From Candidatus Fermentithermobacillaceae bacterium UBA3907 (GTDB lineage: Bacteria; Bacillota; Sulfobacillia; Fermentithermobacillales; Fermentithermobacillaceae), in the NCBI GenBank assembly GCA_002391545.1, contig DGFF01000078.1, positions 1-9,201 on the forward strand: DNA of 9,201 nt. Direction: 5' to 3'. Position numbers and translations under genes: made by a program. Position 1 is the stretch's first letter. Every line of letters begins with the position of its first letter. The notes below the pieces were generated by a model. That model did no database searches. It was given only the letters and a program-made list of their open reading frames with translations, and was not told the DNA's origin. Of this stretch, positions 5,609 to 9,201 are shown in pieces.

Positions 5609-8600
5609 GCCCTACTGTTGTACAACCTTCTCGACCCAATTACCTTCTAAAACATATTGCACATGCTCTTGATTTCGAAATAGATGAGGTTACAGGAAAC
5701 CTTGTGGTCTTATCGATAACCGTAGACGTCGAGAATTCGCAATGGTCCATACGTCTAGATATACCTGACAACGATGATTGGATAAGACAGGCTTCAAAAA
5801 TCAGCGTAGAAGAATTTGAACTATGCTTAACTAGAACTGGCCAGTACATCAGGAACTGTCTATCTGGATTATCCTCGGTACGCTGGGAGTTTTCTCGGTG
5901 CTACGACAAGTATCTCTCCAATGAATCGTTGAACTCAACCATGGCAAATACCAGAGGCGAAAAGAATGGTGACGGCCATGTGCTCATGGGGAGACCAATC
6001 CGCACTGACCCAATTCCTATCAAAGATATAACTGGAGGGGAAAAAGGCAATGTAACAATAACCGGAAAGATAGTAGATGTAGTTTGGAGACAAACTCAAT
6101 CAGGTAATACCTATGGGGTCATAGTAGTCACAGATAACACTGATTCAATAGGTGTAAGAATCTTCCCCAAGGAGGGAAAGATACATCAACTCCAGGAAGG
6201 AGCGTGGGTACTCATAAGGGGCAGAGTTAGAATTGACCGCTACGATTCAGAGCCGACGCTTTTGTGCAACGACCTTTGCATCGCTCAGCCCAAATTAAGG
6301 CAGGACCCGTGTGAAGAAAAAAGAGTAGAACTTCATATGCACACAAAAATGAGCGCTTTAGATTCAGTGCTAGATTTGGAACAAGCAATCGCTACTGTGG
6401 CACAATGGGGGCACCCTGCAGTTGCCATAACAGATCATGGCGTAGTTCAAGGATTTCCTGAAGCGTACCGACTTGGAACCAAATATGGCGTGAAAATAAT
6501 CCTAGGAGTTGAAGGGTATCTGATCGACGAAGATACGAAAGATAAACCTTTCCACATAATCATTTTGGCCAAAAATAGAAAGGGTCTTAGAAACCTATAT
6601 GAGATAATTACCTTATCGCACCTCCAATATTTTTATAAAACTCCGAGAATACCCAGGCAATGCCTTGCAGAAAGACGAGAGGGGCTGATAATCGGTTCTG
6701 CGTGTGAAGCGGGAGAAGTATTTAGAGCAGCGATCCAAGGTAAAAGCGATGATGAGTTAGAACGAATCGCACAGTTTTATGATTACCTAGAAATCCAGCC
6801 CTTGGATAACAATAGGTTTTTGATCGACGCAGGTGAAATTGCCGACCGAGAATCCCTTATAAACATTAACCGCAAAATATATGACTTAAGCAAAAAACTA
6901 GGTAAACCGTGCGTGGCCACAGGAGACGTGCACTTTGTCGAGCCCGAGGATGAGATATACAGAACATTGCTTCTTAGCGGGAAGGGGATGAACGAAAACG
7001 GTGAGAGGCCAAGTCCGCTGTATTTGAGAACCACTCAAGAATTTTTAGACGAAATTTCCGATTATCTAGGGGAAGAAGCAGCTCGAGAAGTGGTGATTGT
7101 AAATCCGCAGAATATAGCTGACCTTGTAGAAGACATGTCTCCCATCCTTGAAGGTTTCTTTTACCCAACCCTTGATAACTCTGACCAGATACTAGTCGAC
7201 CTTACGCGAAAAGGAGCAGAAGCAATATATGGGAAAGAGTTACCTGAAATAGTAGAGCAGAGAATAGATAAGGAACTATCGGCTATAATCGATAACGGCT
7301 TCTCTTCGCTGTATCTAATCGCCATAAAAATGGTGGAGAAATCCAAGACCGATGGCTACCCGGTAGGATCTCGAGGCTCTGTAGGATCATCCCTAGTAGC
7401 ACGGCTTACAGGAATTACCGAGGTAAATCCTTTACCTCCTCATTACGTATGCCCTAATTGCAGTTATAGCGATTTCAATATTGGAGATTCTTGCCACTCA
7501 GGTTTCGATTTGCCTCGTGCAAAATGTCCTCATTGCGGTAGCGACCTTTCCAGAGACGGTCAGAATATACCCTTTGAAACGTTTATGGGTTTCAGAGGGG
7601 AGAAAGTGCCCGATATCGATTTAAACTTCTCTGGTGAAGAGCAGCAAGAAATATTTAAGTTTGCTTCGAAACTGTTAGGCAAGAAAAACGTATACAGGGC
7701 CGGGACTATAGGTACGATTGGTTCCAAAACCGCATTTGGCTTCGTAAAACACTATAGTGAAAGCACAGGTAAGACATTTAGGAAGGCAGAAGAACTACGG
7801 TTAGCCAAAGGCTTAGAAGGAGTAAAAAGAACCACTGGACAACACCCTGGGGGCATCATGGTAATTCCCAAAGGTATGGATGTGCTAGATTTCACCCCTC
7901 TTCAGTACCCTGCTGATGATCGAAAATCAGGATCTATAACGACTCACTTCGACTACAGCGCCATCTCAGGACATCTAGTAAAGATAGATATTCTAGGTCA
8001 CGACGACCCAACAGTTCTCAAGACCCTCCATGAACTTACGGGCGTAGATCCTGTTACAATACCCATGGATGATCCTGAAACCCTCAAATTGTTCTCAGGC
8101 GAAAACCCCGATGATGTCCTCGGGATTCCTGAATTCGGAACAAAGTTTGTCAGAGGCATGCTAACAGAAACCAAACCTAAATGTTTCGCTGACTTGGTGA
8201 GAATCTCTGGTCTTTCACACGGTACAGATGTTTGGGCGAATAATGCCAGGGAACTCATTAAAAATCAACGTGCCACTTTGGACCAAGTAATCGCCACGCG
8301 TGAAGACATTTTCCTATATCTGATGAAACTAGGACTAGAGCCCTCAATGGCGTTTAATATAGCTGAAAAAGTGAGAAAGGGGGTATCCTTATCAACCCAA
8401 GATATATCCACTATGCAATCTGTATCAGTACCCGATTGGTACATAGATTCATGCCAAAAAATCAGCTACCTTTTTCCAAAAGCTCATGCAGTGGCGTACG
8501 TCACCAACTCGTTTAGGATAGCGTACTTTAAGGTTCACTACCCTCTCGCTTTTTATTCAACCTATTTCTCTTTTGCTGGCTCATCGCTAACTACAGAATA

Positions 8601-8994
8601 CATGTATCTAGAACCTAAGGAGTGGAAAGAATACATCCAAAAGGTAAACGCCAATCCTGCGGCAACTGCCCGGGAACAAGATGTTGCAGGAGCTCTTGAA
8701 TTAGCATTGGAAATGACAAATAGGGGATTCTCTTTCGGTCAATGTGATCTCTATCTTTCCGAAGCTACGAAGTATGTGCCTAGAAATTCTGAGCTGGTTC
8801 CTCCTTTTACGGCCATACCTGGAATTGGTAATCAGGCTGCTGTAGCCATAGTAAAAGCAAGGGAAAAAGGGGTTTTTGAATCTGTAGAAGACTTCAAGAG
8901 AAAAACAGGACTTGGCAAAAGGGTTTGCGAAATTATGGCACAGCATGGTTTATTGGAAGGTCTACCAGAGACTGCCCAACTGCCGTTATTTTGA
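5605..8994 (+). CDS. polC: DNA polymerase III PolC-type, short form lacking the 3'-5' exonuclease domain
   Basis: This is the replicative polymerase alpha subunit of the PolC class. Domains in order are a reduced N-terminal domain (about 1-125), an OB fold (148-231), PHP (243-443), the polymerase core, helix-hairpin-helix (IPGIG at 1071-1075) and a C-terminal clamp-binding tail, QLPLF (1125-1129). Catalytic aspartates are D670 and D672 (PDIDLNFSGE) and D795 (KIDILGHDDPT). GSRGSVGSS (588-596) and TTGQHPGG (743-750) are intact. The four zinc cysteines are C616, C619, C641 and C644. PHP ligands H244, H246, D253, H278, E303, H317, C367, D441 and H443 are all present. The usual length is about 1400-1450 residues; B. 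subtilis PolC has 1437. Here PHP runs straight from GVEGYLIDED (301-310) into KPFHIII (314-320), where a DnaQ-like exonuclease is normally inserted, and no DxETTG-type motif occurs anywhere. The N-terminal region is about 100 residues shorter too. The reading frame is continuous, with no sign of frameshift. Confidence 0.97.
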   Translation: MSPTVVQPSRPNYLLKHIAHALDFEIDEVTGNLVVLSITVDVENSQWSIRLDIPDNDDWIRQASKISVEEFELCLTRTGQYIRNCLSGLSSVRWEFSRCYDKYLSNESLNSTMANTRGEKNGDGHVLMGRPIRTDPIPIKDITGGEKGNVTITGKIVDVVWRQTQSGNTYGVIVVTDNTDSIGVRIFPKEGKIHQLQEGAWVLIRGRVRIDRYDSEPTLLCNDLCIAQPKLRQDPCEEKRVELHMHTKMSALDSVLDLEQAIATVAQWGHPAVAITDHGVVQGFPEAYRLGTKYGVKIILGVEGYLIDEDTKDKPFHIIILAKNRKGLRNLYEIITLSHLQYFYKTPRIPRQCLAERREGLIIGSACEAGEVFRAAIQGKSDDELERIAQFYDYLEIQPLDNNRFLIDAGEIADRESLININRKIYDLSKKLGKPCVATGDVHFVEPEDEIYRTLLLSGKGMNENGERPSPLYLRTTQEFLDEISDYLGEEAAREVVIVNPQNIADLVEDMSPILEGFFYPTLDNSDQILVDLTRKGAEAIYGKELPEIVEQRIDKELSAIIDNGFSSLYLIAIKMVEKSKTDGYPVGSRGSVGSSLVARLTGITEVNPLPPHYVCPNCSYSDFNIGDSCHSGFDLPRAKCPHCGSDLSRDGQNIPFETFMGFRGEKVPDIDLNFSGEEQQEIFKFASKLLGKKNVYRAGTIGTIGSKTAFGFVKHYSESTGKTFRKAEELRLAKGLEGVKRTTGQHPGGIMVIPKGMDVLDFTPLQYPADDRKSGSITTHFDYSAISGHLVKIDILGHDDPTVLKTLHELTGVDPVTIPMDDPETLKLFSGENPDDVLGIPEFGTKFVRGMLTETKPKCFADLVRISGLSHGTDVWANNARELIKNQRATLDQVIATREDIFLYLMKLGLEPSMAFNIAEKVRKGVSLSTQDISTMQSVSVPDWYIDSCQKISYLFPKAHAVAYVTNSFRIAYFKVHYPLAFYSTYFSFAGSSLTTEYMYLEPKEWKEYIQKVNANPAATAREQDVAGALELALEMTNRGFSFGQCDLYLSEATKYVPRNSELVPPFTAIPGIGNQAAVAIVKAREKGVFESVEDFKRKTGLGKRVCEIMAQHGLLEGLPETAQLPLF

Positions 8995-8998
8995 CAGC

Positions 8999-9181
8999 CT
9001 ATTGTGAAGAACTTCCTCCAACCCCAAGAGCGAATTTTGCTACTGGAGCGTATACAAACTTTAACACGTAGGAATAGATAGCGATCTCTATTGCTCCAGA
9101 TATGATTCTTGGTGGCATAATTATCCTGTAATCTATCCCGTATAACAGATGAAGAAAATAAGGAGTGAGTCCACACGAAAC
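8999..9181 (-). CDS. Possible C-terminus of a convergent membrane protein gene (partial, unrecognised)
   Basis: On the minus strand a frame stays open from the adapter boundary to a TAG at 9001-8999, giving 60 residues. It reads roughly SCGLTPYFLHLLYGIDYRI, then a hydrophobic stretch (SGAIEIAIYSYVLKFVYAPV), ending KFALGVGGSSSQ. The hydrophobic segment and its GGA/ATA/AGA codon use look like the neighbouring genes, and no + strand gene competes for the space. It would converge on polC with only 4 bases between the stops. I do not recognise the family; the end of a transporter S-component-like protein is one guess. A second minus frame is also open here, so chance is a real alternative. Any start codon read from the last 19 bases is adapter-derived and false. 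Confidence 0.35.
   Translation of the reverse strand, partial: VSCGLTPYFLHLLYGIDYRIIMPPRIISGAIEIAIYSYVLKFVYAPVAKFALGVGGSSSQ
9043..9099. repeat. Nested imperfect inverted repeat downstream of polC
   Basis: CTGGAGC at 9043-9049 pairs with GCTCCAG at 9093-9099. Inside it AATAGA at 9073-9078 pairs with TCTATT at 9087-9092, leaving an 8-nt loop. The right arms are contiguous, but the left arms are 23 nt apart. No T-run follows on either strand, so this is not a canonical intrinsic terminator. It may be chance. Confidence 0.25.
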
Positions 9182-9182
9182 G

Positions 9183-9201
9183 CTGTCTCTTATACACATC
9201 T
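9183..9201. other. Tn5/Nextera transposase mosaic-end adapter (sequencing artefact)
   Basis: The final 19 bases, CTGTCTCTTATACACATCT, are exactly the Tn5 mosaic end used in tagmentation libraries. They sit at the very end of the window, so this is untrimmed adapter retained by assembly and not genomic DNA. Minus-strand translations starting here give peptides beginning MCIRDS or MYKRQ, familiar adapter products. The biological sequence ends at about 9182. Confidence 0.97.

Noticed and set aside
5941..5943. ATG at 5941 as the polC start
   Set aside because: It would remove about 112 residues resembling a PolC N-terminal domain, and the TTG at 5605 has a far better Shine-Dalgarno and overlaps the ispG stop.
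6505..6560. Frameshift or internal truncation as the explanation of the short PolC
   Set aside because: The frame is continuous and both flanks of the junction align with conserved PHP sequence, so the missing exonuclease is a clean domain absence at this level of evidence.
9155..9175. AAGGAG-like Shine-Dalgarno near 9160 for a downstream + strand gene
   Set aside because: No start codon at suitable spacing opens a frame before the adapter, and the same bases are explained as minus-strand coding sequence.
1..9182. CRISPR array, tRNA/rRNA genes, insertion sequences or attachment sites
   Set aside because: I saw no regularly spaced direct repeats, no tRNA-like cloverleaf with T-loop, and no transposase or terminal repeats; coding genes fill 2-8994.
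8832..9197. Minus-strand frame of 121 codons starting in the last bases (begins MYKRQ)
   Set aside because: Its start lies in the Nextera adapter and much of its length is antisense to the polC 3' end; the peptide is low-plausibility and basic.

Overview
The window is one stretch of bacterial chromosome that carries a conserved cell-envelope and isoprenoid gene block ending in a replicative polymerase. All seven recognisable genes lie on the + strand and are tightly packed: uppS (5'-truncated by the window edge), cdsA, an AI-2E/YtvI-type membrane protein gene, dxr, rseP, ispG and polC. A PolC-type replicase next to uppS-cdsA-dxr-rseP-ispG points to a Firmicutes/Clostridia-type bacterium. Other PolC-bearing phyla (for example Thermotogae) cannot be excluded from this window. 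The DNA is moderately AT-rich, and AGA/AGG and ATA codons are common.

Layout: 2-442 uppS C-terminal part; 436-1212 cdsA; 1250-2287 AI-2E family membrane protein; 2284-3450 dxr; 3458-4486 rseP; 4514-5608 ispG; 5605-8994 polC. Three junctions overlap (7, 4 and 4 nt) and the other gaps are 37, 7 and 27 nt, so this reads as one transcription unit with much translational coupling. Only two of the six visible starts are ATG. No promoter or terminator is evident; the promoter presumably lies upstream of the window. Past polC, about 190 bases hold a possible convergent minus-strand reading frame. The last 19 bases are the Tn5/Nextera mosaic end, so the 3' edge is a library artefact and not genome.

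How the genes fit together: Dxr and IspG catalyse the second and the penultimate steps of the MEP pathway to isoprenoid precursors. UppS condenses these into undecaprenyl diphosphate, the lipid carrier for wall polymers. CdsA makes CDP-diacylglycerol for phospholipids, and RseP is the site-2 protease of envelope-stress or signal-peptide turnover. PolC is the replicase and is probably here through ancestral synteny.

The most notable feature is PolC itself. At 1129 residues it lacks the DnaQ-like 3'-5' proofreading exonuclease normally inserted in the PHP domain, and it has a shortened N-terminal region. It keeps all polymerase catalytic aspartates, the zinc site, the clamp-binding tail and a full set of nine PHP metal ligands. 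The usual ispG-proS-polC neighbourhood also lacks proS here.
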